A DNA stretch of 39,510 nucleotides, taken from Planctomycetaceae bacterium. Its GTDB lineage: Bacteria; Planctomycetota; Planctomycetia; Pirellulales; Pirellulaceae. The position numbers and the translations under genes are program-made. The notes beneath the pieces are model-generated. The model made no database searches. It was not told where the DNA came from and worked only from the letters and a program-made list of their open reading frames with translations. The stretch spans positions 1 through 39,510 of the forward strand of contig JAAEMV010000072.1 of assembly GCA_024225195.1 (NCBI GenBank), given 5' to 3'. Positions 1 through 7,537 of this stretch are shown in pieces (position 1 is the stretch's first letter; each line of letters opens with the position of its first letter).

Positions 1-866
1 GAAAACCCTGACCCATGATCTGCTCTCCAGAGTTCCTGACCGGTGGTGGGGTTGTATCCGGCAACCCACTGGGCACCAGGCACGACTGCCTGCTTGGTTC
101 CGTTGACGTCAATGATGATGGGTGTGCAATAGGCTTTTCGGTATTCACCATCAGTGGCACGAATGGGTGGTCGGTCAGTTTTCCAGACATCTTTCCCGGT
201 GTTAAGTTCAACCGCAACGATATATTGCAAGTCGGTTCCATCGCAAACGATGATGACATTGTCATTGAAAATGATGGGTGAACTGCCTGGTCCAACGCTA
301 TGTTTGACCACAAATTGACGTTCCCAAATCACCTCGCCGGTAGACTCGTTCACACACCACGTACCGTAGTTTCCAAAATGGAAAATGACCTTGCCATCTT
401 TGATCGCCGGTGTCGGCGAGGCGTAAGAATTCATCGGATTGATAGGTTCGGGAGATTTAATTTCGTGAAGAATTACATCGTGAATTATTTTCCCATCATT
501 GAGGTCGACACAGATCGCATGTAGCTCGACGGACGAAGCGACTGTTTTGATTTGTGCAAGCCGATCCCCTTTCAGTTTGGCAGCAATTTCGGCGGGTGAT
601 GCAGCGCTGGTGATCGAGGTGGTTAGCCAAGCTTTATTTCCCGTGTAAACGGGTGAAGACCAGCCAGTGCCGGGTATCGCAGTTTCCCAAACGGTTTGTT
701 TGGAAGCTTCAAACTCAATGGGCGGGCGGGCGTTGGGTTTTGCAGTTCCAGTACCATCAATTCCACGAAATTGAGACCAGTGATTGTTGGTTTCCTGTGA
801 GTTAACCAATTGCAATGTCAGGCCGCCGTAAACCAAAAGGGTCAAGTAGATGATGCTTCGAATCAT
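1..866 (-). CDS. Secreted PQQ-like beta-propeller repeat protein, N-terminal part (cut by window edge)
   Basis: An open frame runs from ATG at 866 down to base 1 without a stop, giving 288 residues of a longer protein. Residues 1-23 form a signal peptide (MIRSIIYLTLLVYGG, hydrophobic core). The mature start contains WSQFRG, the motif that opens many planctomycete PQQ-like propellers. Blade-like repeats follow: GWSSPV, YASPTPAIKDGKVIFHFG, TGEVIWERQF, GPGSSPIIFND, TGKDVWKT and TTGQELWRA. The family folds as an eight-bladed beta-propeller in the periplasm or outside the cell. Many members bind no PQQ, so the molecular function is unknown. It resembles the complete protein at 24855-26126, which starts similarly (WPRFRG), suggesting paralogues. 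It lies downstream of regA on the same strand but has its own promoter candidate at 911-940. The propeller call is firm; the role is not. Confidence 0.85.
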   Translation of the reverse strand, partial: MIRSIIYLTLLVYGGLTLQLVNSQETNNHWSQFRGIDGTGTAKPNARPPIEFEASKQTVWETAIPGTGWSSPVYTGNKAWLTTSITSAASPAEIAAKLKGDRLAQIKTVASSVELHAICVDLNDGKIIHDVILHEIKSPEPINPMNSYASPTPAIKDGKVIFHFGNYGTWCVNESTGEVIWERQFVVKHSVGPGSSPIIFNDNVIIVCDGTDLQYIVAVELNTGKDVWKTDRPPIRATDGEYRKAYCTPIIIDVNGTKQAVVPGAQWVAGYNPTTGQELWRADHGSGF

Positions 867-910
867 GTTCGGGTTCCAAACGGTTTAATTGTAAACTGGT
901 GGTGTTGTAG

Positions 911-940
911 ATTATCGATCGTTCAGTGCGGTTAAGGCAA
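911..940 (-). promoter_or_regulatory. Candidate sigma70-type promoter for the PQQ-like gene
   Basis: On the minus strand TTGCCT (complement of 935-940) lies 18 bases upstream of GATAAT (complement of 911-916). These match the -35 and -10 consensus at 4/6 and 5/6. Transcription would start about 40 bases upstream of the ATG at 866. The match was made by eye and is unverified. Confidence 0.4.
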
Positions 941-975
941 TGAATTGCTGGTGCAGGGAGCAAGATATTGGTTCC

Positions 976-992
976 TCTGATTAAAAATCAGA
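976..992. other. Perfect 7-bp inverted repeat between regA and the PQQ-like gene
   Basis: TCTGATT (976-982) and AATCAGA (986-992) form a 7-bp stem with a 3-base loop, 66 bases past the regA stop codon. Neither strand shows a T-run after the stem, so it is not a standard intrinsic terminator. It could be a weak transcript-end hairpin or an operator. Confidence 0.3.
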
Positions 993-1057
993 TACCCACG
1001 CATCGTACTTGAAAGAAAGCTTCGAGTGCAATCTTAAACGTAACAAAGCAAGATACC

Positions 1058-1582
1058 TCAAGGGGCATTTTTTTTCAGTTTTCGTTGAAGCGTTCGACGT
1101 GGGATGTCGAGCCGGCGAGCGGCCTCGGAAATATTTCCGCCAGAATCTGCAAGAACTCGTTGGATGTGTTCCCATTGCGCTTCGGCTAGCGACGGCGGCG
1201 GGAAATCGGGGGTTGGGGTTTCTCGTGATTCATCAAATGCGGCCAACACTTGGTCAGCATCGGCGGGTTTGGTGATGTAGCCGACTGCGCCAAGTTTTAC
1301 CGCTTCAACGGCATTTGTAATACTGCCATATCCGGTCAGAATTACACACTTGGTGTTCGGTGAAACTTCCCGGATATTCCGCAAGACATCGAGTCCAGAC
1401 TTCCCGGGCATTTTTAAATCAAGAACAGCTCGCTGGGGTTGGTGTGTTTCTGCTAAGGCGATGGCCGTCTCGAATCCCTCTGCAGCAAAAATGGTCCAAC
1501 CTCTTCGGGCGAGCGACTTTTCGAGGCGTTGCCGAAGCACATCATCGTCATCGACGATTAAAATTGTCTCGGCTGGCGACAT
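1058..1582 (-). CDS. regA: RegA/PrrA/ActR-family redox response regulator
   Basis: A 174-residue response regulator with receiver and Fis-type DNA-binding domains, the compact layout of RegA/PrrA/ActR. Receiver landmarks are the acidic pocket IVDDDD (9-14), phospho-acceptor Asp55 in VLDLKMPG, Thr83 in ILTGYGS and Lys105 in YITKPAD. The C-terminal helices (about 127-174) contain GNISEAARRLDIPRRTLQRKLKK, typical of the RegA helix-turn-helix. The ATG at 1582 is preceded by GAGGG with 8-base spacing, so I prefer it to an in-frame TTG 15 bases upstream that overlaps this ribosome-binding site. The partner kinase gene is immediately upstream (1775-3145), with 192 bases between. By family knowledge RegA controls genes for respiration, carbon and nitrogen metabolism in response to redox state; the targets here are unknown. 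Confidence 0.9.
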   Translation of the reverse strand: MSPAETILIVDDDDVLRQRLEKSLARRGWTIFAAEGFETAIALAETHQPQRAVLDLKMPGKSGLDVLRNIREVSPNTKCVILTGYGSITNAVEAVKLGAVGYITKPADADQVLAAFDESRETPTPDFPPPSLAEAQWEHIQRVLADSGGNISEAARRLDIPRRTLQRKLKKNAP

Positions 1583-1774
1583 GTCAAAGACCCTCAAAGC
1601 AGTTGGTATAGGCGAGGTTAAACTTTTTCAGAAATTGGCATTCTGAGTTTTTGGTTGAACTGATTTATATTGGCGTATTGCGTTACTGTTTTCAATATCC
1701 CATCGACCGGGGGCTAGGTTCTAGTTTTGTTTAAACACAAGTAACCGATTTGGAATGTGGACGGGATAAACATT

Positions 1775-3145
1775 TCATTCACTCGTTGTCACTTTGGCGG
1801 GAAGGCAGACGGTAACGCAGGTGCCCTCGCCACTTGCCGATTCAAACTCGACAGTTCCGCCGAGACGACGGATCACATTTTTAGCGAGGAAGACACCTAA
1901 CCCCATTCCTTCACCGGGTGCTTTGGTCGTGTAAAAAGGTTCGCTGACACGACTGAGTTCTTCAGCCGACATGCCAGGCCCTTGGTCACGTATTTTCCAT
2001 TGCCATTTCTGATCAAGTCGTTCGATAAATACTTTCACAGAACGATCAGAGCGGTCGGCATCTAAAGCGTTTTGAACCAGTCCACGCATTGCCTGGCTAA
2101 GGCCAATTAACGGGATGTTTAGATTTTCAGTGTGAGATGCATCGGGCAGGATCAGCTGGACACGTCCCCTTCCGCGGAGGTCTTCGAGCAACAAGTTCGA
2201 GAATTTTGCGACAGACACAGATTGAATGAGTTCACCGATCGCTTCACCTGAATGGCTTGCCATACGATCGAGAATTGCTCGACAGCGATCCAACTGGCTT
2301 CGAATTAAATGAACATCCTCGATTACATCTTCAGCTCCTGGAAAGTCAGGAGGGTTTTCTTCGAACGCTTGCTCGACATCGCGAGCCACGATAGCAATTG
2401 TGCTGAGGGGAGTGGCAAGCTCATGGGCTGTCCCCGCAGCGAGTGTACCGAGTGCTTCGATTTTGTCGCTATTGGCACGAAGGGTTTGAGCTTGGCGAAC
2501 GCGTTGCTGTTGCTCTCTAAGCTCGTCCGTCAAACGAGTCATGAAGTAGACGATGACACTTGAGCAGGTTGCGAATGCAGCCAAAATTCCAACGTGAGCT
2601 AAGGAAACGTCTTGGCGACTGCGAATCGTATCAAGTCCCAAGTCCAGGTGCTCAATATCGTAATGCTCGAACATGAGTCCGGCGAAACAAACGATCGTGA
2701 GAACGTTAATTGCCCAAGCCCAACGACGGTTTAGCATCAGGGCGCAGAGGCTTAGGTTTACGAAAAAGAACAAGTAAAACGGGTTATTCGGACCTCCCGT
2801 TGTGAAAAGCAACGTAGTGAGTGACAGCATGTCCATGACGAGGATCAGTCCGAGGATCAGATCCCAAGGAAGCACGGAACCTCGGTTTTCCGAACTGGGG
2901 TGCATTCTTTCGTCTATTTTTCGCCAACGTTTAAACCAAAACGTAAGAAAGAGATTAGAGAGGGCGGTTAGAGAGATAACAACGGCCATCGCCCAAGACA
3001 TGGGGATCTGAGTTTTAAAAAACGCTATTGAACCAAGAATGGTGACGACTTGCCCGATAACCGCGACCCACCGCAATTTCAACAACCAGGAAGCATTGAG
3101 GTAATGCTGGTTGGGAGAGGTTTTTGGCAAAGAGTTTTCAGACAT
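1775..3145 (-). CDS. regB: RegB/PrrB/ActS-family redox-sensing histidine kinase
   Basis: A 456-residue membrane histidine kinase. Residues 20-205 contain about six membrane segments. Residues 117-123 read GGPNNPF, the quinone-sensing heptad of RegB. The dimerisation/phosphotransfer box has His241 in GTAHELATPLSTIA. Cys288 in the RCRAILDRM context matches the region of the redox-active cysteine known in Rhodobacter RegB. The ATPase domain shows LVQNALDADRS (N box), DQGPGM (G1) and GEGMGLGVFL (G2). The start at 3145 has GGA seven bases upstream. It sits upstream of regA and would phosphorylate it. The short 60-bp region shared with the divergent gene at 3206 must hold both promoters. The quinone motif and cysteine both being kept suggests real redox sensing, which is inferred. 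Confidence 0.9.
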   Translation of the reverse strand: MSENSLPKTSPNQHYLNASWLLKLRWVAVIGQVVTILGSIAFFKTQIPMSWAMAVVISLTALSNLFLTFWFKRWRKIDERMHPSSENRGSVLPWDLILGLILVMDMLSLTTLLFTTGGPNNPFYLFFFVNLSLCALMLNRRWAWAINVLTIVCFAGLMFEHYDIEHLDLGLDTIRSRQDVSLAHVGILAAFATCSSVIVYFMTRLTDELREQQQRVRQAQTLRANSDKIEALGTLAAGTAHELATPLSTIAIVARDVEQAFEENPPDFPGAEDVIEDVHLIRSQLDRCRAILDRMASHSGEAIGELIQSVSVAKFSNLLLEDLRGRGRVQLILPDASHTENLNIPLIGLSQAMRGLVQNALDADRSDRSVKVFIERLDQKWQWKIRDQGPGMSAEELSRVSEPFYTTKAPGEGMGLGVFLAKNVIRRLGGTVEFESASGEGTCVTVCLPAKVTTSE

Positions 3146-3166
3146 GCGTTTTCCAAAGAGAAGAAT

Positions 3167-3175
3167 TGGTATACT
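3167..3175 (+). promoter_or_regulatory. Candidate extended -10 promoter for the 3206 membrane protein
   Basis: TGGTATACT fits the extended -10 form TGnTATAAT with one mismatch. It lies about 30 bases before the ATG at 3206, inside the 60-bp gap shared with the divergent regB gene. No convincing -35 is visible, as is common for extended -10 promoters. Confidence 0.45.
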
Positions 3176-3205
3176 AGCGTCTCTACCAACACCGATTGCT
3201 AAAAA

Positions 3206-3886
3206 ATGATGAATGTAATGACAAAGAATAGTTCAGCGAGTGAAAACTTAACCCAAGTTTCTCCCGATGTCCCGTCGGAAAGTGGCGATTTCCAGTACCA
3301 CTCCAGCGAACAGAAAAAATCTCCGCACCTAAGCCATCGCGGCTTGACCATCATGTTGTCGTTTATGTGTCTGGTCCCCGTAGTGACAATCTTGGTTTTA
3401 TGGAATTATTTGCCGCCTGTTTTCGAAGGTCAACTCAAGGCGTCGGTCACGGCCAACAATTTACCCGGGGCCGATTTTTACAGTATCGATTACTACAATC
3501 GTCCTCCGGTGGAGGGCGGCGAGATCACTATTTACAACCACAGCGATGTCGATTGGACTCACCTGAACATCCAGGTTAACGGGAATTATCAGGTTTACGA
3601 TGTTGAACCAATTCCAGCCCAAGGTGAGAAAGTCTTTGAGTTAAGCCGGTTTCTCAACCGAACGGGTGCAAGATTCAGCCTTCAGTTTAATGAATTGGAA
3701 CGGGTGCGAGTCTACGCCCGGCGTCCCACAAAGGATCGGGCAACGTATTATCAAACCTTTGAAACGCAAAATCCGATTCCCGAGAGGTATGTGCCTGTCG
3801 CCCTGCTGCTCGGTGTTTTCGGCGTGTTGTTGCTGATTGCTGCCTTCATTTTCGTCAAATTAGGTGCGGCCGCCAAGGCAGCCTGA
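3206..3886 (+). CDS. Two-span membrane protein of unknown function, divergent from regB
   Basis: A 226-residue protein with a Ser-rich cytoplasmic tail (1-45), a membrane span around 48-68 (LTIMLSFMCLVPVVTILVLW), an exported domain of about 120 residues, a second span around 197-220 and a short basic end. The exported part looks beta-rich and contains ITIYNHSDVDWTHLNIQVNG, ending in RVRVYARRPTK. This resembles an immunoglobulin-like or FxLYD-type sandwich, a weak structural guess. I recognise no catalytic motif. It starts with two adjacent ATG codons (3206 and 3209), either of which may be used. In alpha-proteobacteria regB is divergent from a SCO1/SenC-like gene, but this protein lacks the CxxxC copper motif, so it is not SenC. 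The shared promoter region suggests co-regulation with regB. Confidence 0.75.
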   Translation: MMNVMTKNSSASENLTQVSPDVPSESGDFQYHSSEQKKSPHLSHRGLTIMLSFMCLVPVVTILVLWNYLPPVFEGQLKASVTANNLPGADFYSIDYYNRPPVEGGEITIYNHSDVDWTHLNIQVNGNYQVYDVEPIPAQGEKVFELSRFLNRTGARFSLQFNELERVRVYARRPTKDRATYYQTFETQNPIPERYVPVALLLGVFGVLLLIAAFIFVKLGAAAKAA

Positions 3887-4056
3887 TGGGGAAGCTTTTT
3901 AGAATTGAATCTGAGTCGCAAAATCGCAGATTTCGGTTGATTCAAGTTTGCTAATAAGTGAGAATCGAAGACGTTAACTGCGGCTGAACGGTTGAATCAA
4001 TCAAACTCCAAGTCCGTATGCACTTTTCTCGTTCCTTTCTTTTTTGAGTACCGCCA

Positions 4057-4947
4057 GTGCCAAAGATTTTGGTAGTCGATGATTCTTCGGTCGACCGTAT
4101 GCTCGTCGGAGGGCTTTTAGGGAAAGAGCCGACATGGCAGATAGAATTTGCTGTTGATGGCAAAGAGGGTTTCGACCGCTTGTCGGATGTCGCAACAACT
4201 CCGGATGTCATCGTGACTGATTTGCAGATGCCCAGAATGGATGGGCTCGAACTGGTTCGCCAGGTCAGGAAGTCACACCCTCTGATCCCAATCGTTTTGA
4301 TCACCTCGTTTGGGAGTGAGCAAATTGCGATCGATGCATTGCGTGCCGGTGCTACGAGTTACACGCCCAAAACAATGCTTCAGTCGGCATTGATTCAGAC
4401 GATCAAACAAGTGCTCGAGATGTCTAATCGCATGCAGCACGTTGTGGCTGAAAATGAAACATCTACCGGGCACGTGACAAGATATTACGTTCTAGAAAAC
4501 GAGTCCTCAATGATCGGGCCAACCATCGAGGTTCTTCAAGAGAACCTGCCGAGTTGGTCTAGCCGAGATCGGTTGCAGATAGGCATGGCTTTAGATGAAG
4601 CGCTCGTAAACGCAATGCACCACGGTAACCTTGATGTAGATTCAAGTTTGCGAGATGGCGAGGATGGGACTCGGTACTACGAAGAAATCCAAGCCCGAAA
4701 AGACATTGAACCGTATGTGAATCGTAGGGTGCGAATTGAAGCTGAGTTTTCGGATAAACATATCTGCGTGCAAATCTCAGATGATGGCCGTGGGTTTGAT
4801 CCTGGAGGAGTCCCAGATCCAACAGCGGAATCTAATCTCCACAAGGTTAGCGGTCGTGGATTATTTTTGATTCGTTCGTTCATGGATCAAGTCGCGCACA
4901 ATGCGGCAGGCAACCAAATCACAATGACTAAATTGAGACGAGATTAG
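4057..4947 (+). CDS. Receiver domain fused to an RsbW/anti-sigma-type HATPase domain
   Basis: A 296-residue protein starting at GTG (4057), the only start that keeps the receiver complete (PKILVVDDSS). The receiver at 1-120 has acidic residues Asp8/Asp9, phospho-acceptor Asp55 in VTDLQMPRMDG, Thr83 in LITSFGS and Lys105 in YTPKTML. Residues 150-296 form a GHKL ATPase of the RsbW/SpoIIAB class: ALDEALVNAMHHGNLD (N box), DDGRGFDPGG (G1) and KVSGRGLFLIRSFMD (G2). No phospho-acceptor His box and no PP2C phosphatase domain are present. By homology to RsbW-like kinases it may phosphorylate an anti-sigma-factor antagonist or bind a sigma factor, with the receiver acting as switch. No STAS or sigma partner is nearby. 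A small membrane protein gene follows at 5031. Confidence 0.85.
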   Translation: MPKILVVDDSSVDRMLVGGLLGKEPTWQIEFAVDGKEGFDRLSDVATTPDVIVTDLQMPRMDGLELVRQVRKSHPLIPIVLITSFGSEQIAIDALRAGATSYTPKTMLQSALIQTIKQVLEMSNRMQHVVAENETSTGHVTRYYVLENESSMIGPTIEVLQENLPSWSSRDRLQIGMALDEALVNAMHHGNLDVDSSLRDGEDGTRYYEEIQARKDIEPYVNRRVRIEAEFSDKHICVQISDDGRGFDPGGVPDPTAESNLHKVSGRGLFLIRSFMDQVAHNAAGNQITMTKLRRD

Positions 4948-5030
4948 TTTTTTAAAGTGAATGGCTCACTCCATCACTTGGTTTTAAATGAATCTCGCGG
5001 CACAAATGACTTCTACGAAGGCGGATAGGC

Positions 5031-5210
5031 ATGAAATACGATGCTGGGAAATGGCTGCTCAATATAGGGGTTGTGCTTTGGTTCATTGGGGTTGGCTTGG
5101 TGTTCTACCAGAAATTCCTTTGGTTTTCGGTTTTTGCAGTCACCGGTCTGCTGCTTTGTTACTTTGGCTATGTGCTTCGAAAGCCAGGTGACGAGAACCC
5201 GTCAGGGTAA
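5031..5210 (+). CDS. Small two-span membrane protein (59 aa)
   Basis: A 59-residue frame from ATG 5031 to TAA 5208-5210. Two hydrophobic segments (about 9-25, LLNIGVVLWFIGVGLVF, and 31-48, WFSVFAVTGLLLCYFGY) are separated by YQKFL, with a charged tail RKPGDENPSG. This fits a DUF2905-like or similar small hairpin membrane protein, but I cannot assign a family. A purine-rich GAAGGCGGA lies 9-17 bases upstream and may be its ribosome-binding site. It follows the receiver-HATPase gene by 83 bases on the same strand and may be co-transcribed. The amphipathic composition and clean stop support a real gene, although it is short. Confidence 0.6.
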   Translation: MKYDAGKWLLNIGVVLWFIGVGLVFYQKFLWFSVFAVTGLLLCYFGYVLRKPGDENPSG

Positions 5211-5750
5211 ACTGGTGCCAAGAACCAACTTCGCCGTTGATCGTTGACCGTAGCGTTCAACTGGTGTTTTGGATTTCTTCTGTTGAAACGTGAATCTCGC
5301 GTTCTATTGTCTGTTCCTTCGCCTTTTTTAGGTGATTTGGTTTTCTTCTCGCTTCGATCATCCGCGAGTGTCCTCTTGATAGGTGCGTTCGGGTTGAATG
5401 GTGGGTCAAACGGAGAAATAGATCAAACGGAGGAATTGGGTAGCTTGATGTGCGTTTCTTGGACGCAGTTGAGCGTTTATGTTGTGCGCTGAACGAGATT
5501 TGGTTCTTTCAGCAGACGCCTCCGATACATTTGAGATCGGTATTTAATTATTTAGCGTCACAGCATACATTAGCTTGCTGTCAGGGAAAGAAACTCCGGT
5601 GCCTCCCCAAAGTGGCACCGCGAAAGGTCTTTTGGCTTGGCAAGGCAGTAATATTATCTTGGAATTAACCGTGATTGGCTATCTGTTTATTGGATGCTCA
5701 GTGATCACCAGAAATTCAAAAACCAAGTAATTGATGATCATCTGAAATCT
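5211..5750 (+). other. Intergenic region and putative 5' leader of the Mrp operon
   Basis: This 540-base stretch has no convincing coding potential; the reading frames present lack family motifs, plausible composition and good start sites. Two structured sites are visible. An imperfect hairpin at 5243-5261 (GTTGA/TCAAC with an inner CG pair) followed by TGTTTT may end the upstream transcript. A perfect 7-bp hairpin lies at 5597-5620 (separate entry). The distance from that hairpin to mrpE (about 130 bases) would suit a regulatory leader. I found no promoter that I trust. Confidence 0.5.
5597..5620 (+). promoter_or_regulatory. Perfect 7-bp hairpin upstream of the Mrp operon
   Basis: CGGTGCC (5597-5603) pairs exactly with GGCACCG (5614-5620) around the 10-base loop TCCCCAAAGT. 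No T-run follows, so it is unlikely to be a terminator. It lies 130 bases upstream of mrpE. A part in an ion-responsive leader is possible, but I could not match it to a riboswitch consensus from memory. Confidence 0.35.
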
Positions 5751-6227
5751 ATGAAATATTCGTTCACGTTATTTATTGCTTTGTTAGCGAGTTGGCTGCT
5801 TTGGTCCGGTCACTTCGAACCGTTTATTCTTTTACTCGGTCTCTTTTCTTGCATTTTCAGTTTGTGGATTTGTCATCGGATGAAAATTGTCGATGAAGAA
5901 TCTGCACCTATTCAGCTTGGGATACGGCCTTTTACTCATTACGCGCCATGGTTAATCAAAGAGATTTTTAAATCAAACATCGAGGTCACGAAAATTGTGC
6001 TCGCGCCGAAGTTAAAGCTTCAGCGAAATATGATTGAGGTCGGCGCTAACCCAAAAACAGAACTAGGCCGAGTAATCCTTGCCAATTCGATTACGTTAAC
6101 CCCCGGCACAGTTTCAGTTGGGATGGAAAAGGATCGAATTCTTGTCCACGCCCTCTCATTTGAAGGTGCAGAAGAAGACCTTTCGGGTGACATGGACCGC
6201 CGGGTTTGTCGGCTGGAGGGGAAATAA
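5751..6227 (+). CDS. mrpE: Mrp-type Na+/H+ antiporter subunit E
   Basis: MrpE/MnhE-like protein, 158 residues when started at ATG 5751 (MKYSFTLFIALLASWLLWSG). A start at 5694 would add 19 polar residues not typical of the family. Two N-terminal membrane spans are followed by the conserved cytoplasmic half with RPFTHYAPWLIKEIFKSNIEV, GRVILANSITLTPGTVSV and the final LEGK. The pattern LANSITLTPGT is diagnostic. MrpE is required for full antiport activity in the Mrp complex, though it carries no ion path itself. It is the first gene of a ten-gene operon, with mrpF starting 3 bases after its stop. Confidence 0.88.
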   Translation: MKYSFTLFIALLASWLLWSGHFEPFILLLGLFSCIFSLWICHRMKIVDEESAPIQLGIRPFTHYAPWLIKEIFKSNIEVTKIVLAPKLKLQRNMIEVGANPKTELGRVILANSITLTPGTVSVGMEKDRILVHALSFEGAEEDLSGDMDRRVCRLEGK

Positions 6228-6230
6228 GTC

Positions 6231-6575
6231 ATGGATTTGCTGTTAGCTGCCACGGAAACGAATGATTCGTTGTTTAACGATTACGCTTTAGTGGTAACGT
6301 CGGTTGCGATTCTCGTGACCATGATTTTGGCGTTGATCCGTGCGATGCTGGGGCCAACGGTCTTTGACCGTGTGCTGGCGCTCAACATGTTTGGAACCAA
6401 AACAGTATTACTTATATGTGTGATTGGTTTTTTGACTAACCGCACTGATTTTCTAGATTTAGCGTTGTTGTACAGTCTGATGAACTTCATTGGCATGGTC
6501 GCGCTGTTGCGATTTTCGGAGTACGGAAGCTTTCGTGAGGAAGGAGCCGAGATCGGTTCGAGTGCAAAATCATGA
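6231..6575 (+). CDS. mrpF: Mrp-type Na+/H+ antiporter subunit F
   Basis: A 114-residue, three-span protein of the MrpF/MnhF family. Residues 18-40 form the first span. The conserved stretch RAMLGPTVFDRVLALNMFGT leads into the second, and FLDLALLYSLMNFIGMVALLRF forms the third. The ATG at 6231 follows a GGAGGGG ribosome-binding site about 10 bases upstream inside the end of mrpE. The stop overlaps the start of mrpG by 4 bases (ATGA), indicating translational coupling. MrpF is a small structural membrane subunit of the complex. Confidence 0.9.
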   Translation: MDLLLAATETNDSLFNDYALVVTSVAILVTMILALIRAMLGPTVFDRVLALNMFGTKTVLLICVIGFLTNRTDFLDLALLYSLMNFIGMVALLRFSEYGSFREEGAEIGSSAKS

Positions 6576-6901
6576 TGGTATTGATCAGTATTTTGACTTG
6601 GTTACTTTTGCTTTCCGGATCTTTTTTCGCGGTAGTTGGCGGTATTGGAATTGTCCGCTTGCCGGAGTTCTTTTCGCGTCTGCACGGTGGCGGCATTACC
6701 GACACACTTGGTGCCGGTTTGATTATTGCCGGGCTTCTATTTCAGGGAGAGCTAAGTCTAGTCACGGTGAAGCTGTTAATGATTTTGTTCTTTTTAATGG
6801 TCACCAGCCCGACGTCCTGTCACGCGCTTGCAAGGTCAGCGATGACACAGGGGTTTAAGCCAGTTTTAGAAGTCGATACTTTAGATTCCAATAAAAATTA
6901 A
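6572..6901 (+). CDS. mrpG: Mrp-type Na+/H+ antiporter subunit G
   Basis: A 109-residue, three-span protein of the MrpG/MnhG family. Recognisable blocks are GSFFAVVGGIGIVRLPEFFS, RLHGGGITDTLGAGLIIAGL and FFLMVTSPTSCHALARSA. The GGGITDTLG form replaces the HAATKAGTLG form of Bacillus MrpG and is what I expect for the Mbh/Mrp branch with split MrpA. The start overlaps mrpF by 4 bases. A 27-base gap with no clear ribosome-binding site separates it from the next gene. Confidence 0.88.
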   Translation: MMVLISILTWLLLLSGSFFAVVGGIGIVRLPEFFSRLHGGGITDTLGAGLIIAGLLFQGELSLVTVKLLMILFFLMVTSPTSCHALARSAMTQGFKPVLEVDTLDSNKN

Positions 6902-6928
6902 CTTAAACCAGGACGGTTATTTTCAAAG

Positions 6929-7537
6929 ATGATGGATTTCATTGTCATCCCGATACTCGCGCTTCTCGCCGCCACCGCGGTGACGGTTGCGAGAATTCGA
7001 AATCTTTGGGCTGCCGTTATGTTTACTGGGATTTATAGTTTTCTCAGTGCTAGTTGGATGTTAATACTCGATGCCCCGGATGTAGCATTTACGGAGGCGG
7101 CGGTTGGTGCTGGAATAACTACCATTCTGATGCTCGCGACGCTTTCATTGACGCCGCGTCGACATCGGAAAAGTGGGCGATTATCGAGTGAAGACTTTGA
7201 AGAGCGTCCATCGAAGTCACCGCTAGTGCCACTCTTGATTGTGACGATTACCGGTTGTGCGCTGGTTTATGGGACATTCGACATGCCTCATTTTGGAGAT
7301 CCAAACGCTCCAATTCAGGTTTACCCTCAACCTTCGTTTGTCGAAAAATCACAACCGGATATGCATGGGCTACCGAATGTTGTCACGGCAGTACTCGCGA
7401 GTTACCGAGGCTATGACACCCTTGGTGAGACCGCGGTGATTTTTACAGCAGGTATTGCTGTTTTATTGATTCTTAGAAAAAACACAGATGACCAAGGCAC
7501 CTCCGAATCCCAGTCGGTGACAGGAGAGAATGCATGA
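6929..7537 (+). CDS. MrpA C-terminal-like (DUF4040, MbhD/MbhE-type) antiporter subunit
   Basis: A 202-residue membrane protein corresponding to the C-terminal part of MrpA plus an MbhE-like segment. The N-terminal half (1-75) has the DUF4040/MbhD signature: RIRNLWAAVMFTGIYSFLSA, then DAPDVAFTEAAVGAGITTIL. The conserved acidic residues of that stretch (Asp and Glu in APDVAFTEA) are part of the proposed proton or Na+ path. After a hydrophilic linker (76-95), one span and the exported segment HGLPNVVTAVLASYRGYDTLGE precede the last helix. Bacillus-type MrpA carries this region fused to a NuoL-like domain; here it is a separate gene, as in archaeal Mbh. It overlaps mrpB by 4 bases. Confidence 0.85.
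   Translation: MMDFIVIPILALLAATAVTVARIRNLWAAVMFTGIYSFLSASWMLILDAPDVAFTEAAVGAGITTILMLATLSLTPRRHRKSGRLSSEDFEERPSKSPLVPLLIVTITGCALVYGTFDMPHFGDPNAPIQVYPQPSFVEKSQPDMHGLPNVVTAVLASYRGYDTLGETAVIFTAGIAVLLILRKNTDDQGTSESQSVTGENA

Noticed and set aside
981-1646. Several reading frames on the plus strand opposite regA and in its third frame
   Set aside because: They run antisense or out of frame to a well-supported response regulator, show no motifs and have no good start sites.
3206-3886. SenC/SCO1-like protein expected beside regB
   Set aside because: The CxxxC copper-binding motif and thioredoxin fold blocks are absent.
5244-5668. Two plus-strand reading frames of 72-82 residues before the Mrp operon
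   Set aside because: Composition is rich in Leu, Ser and Cys without pattern, no ribosome-binding site is present, and the second overlaps a likely structured leader.
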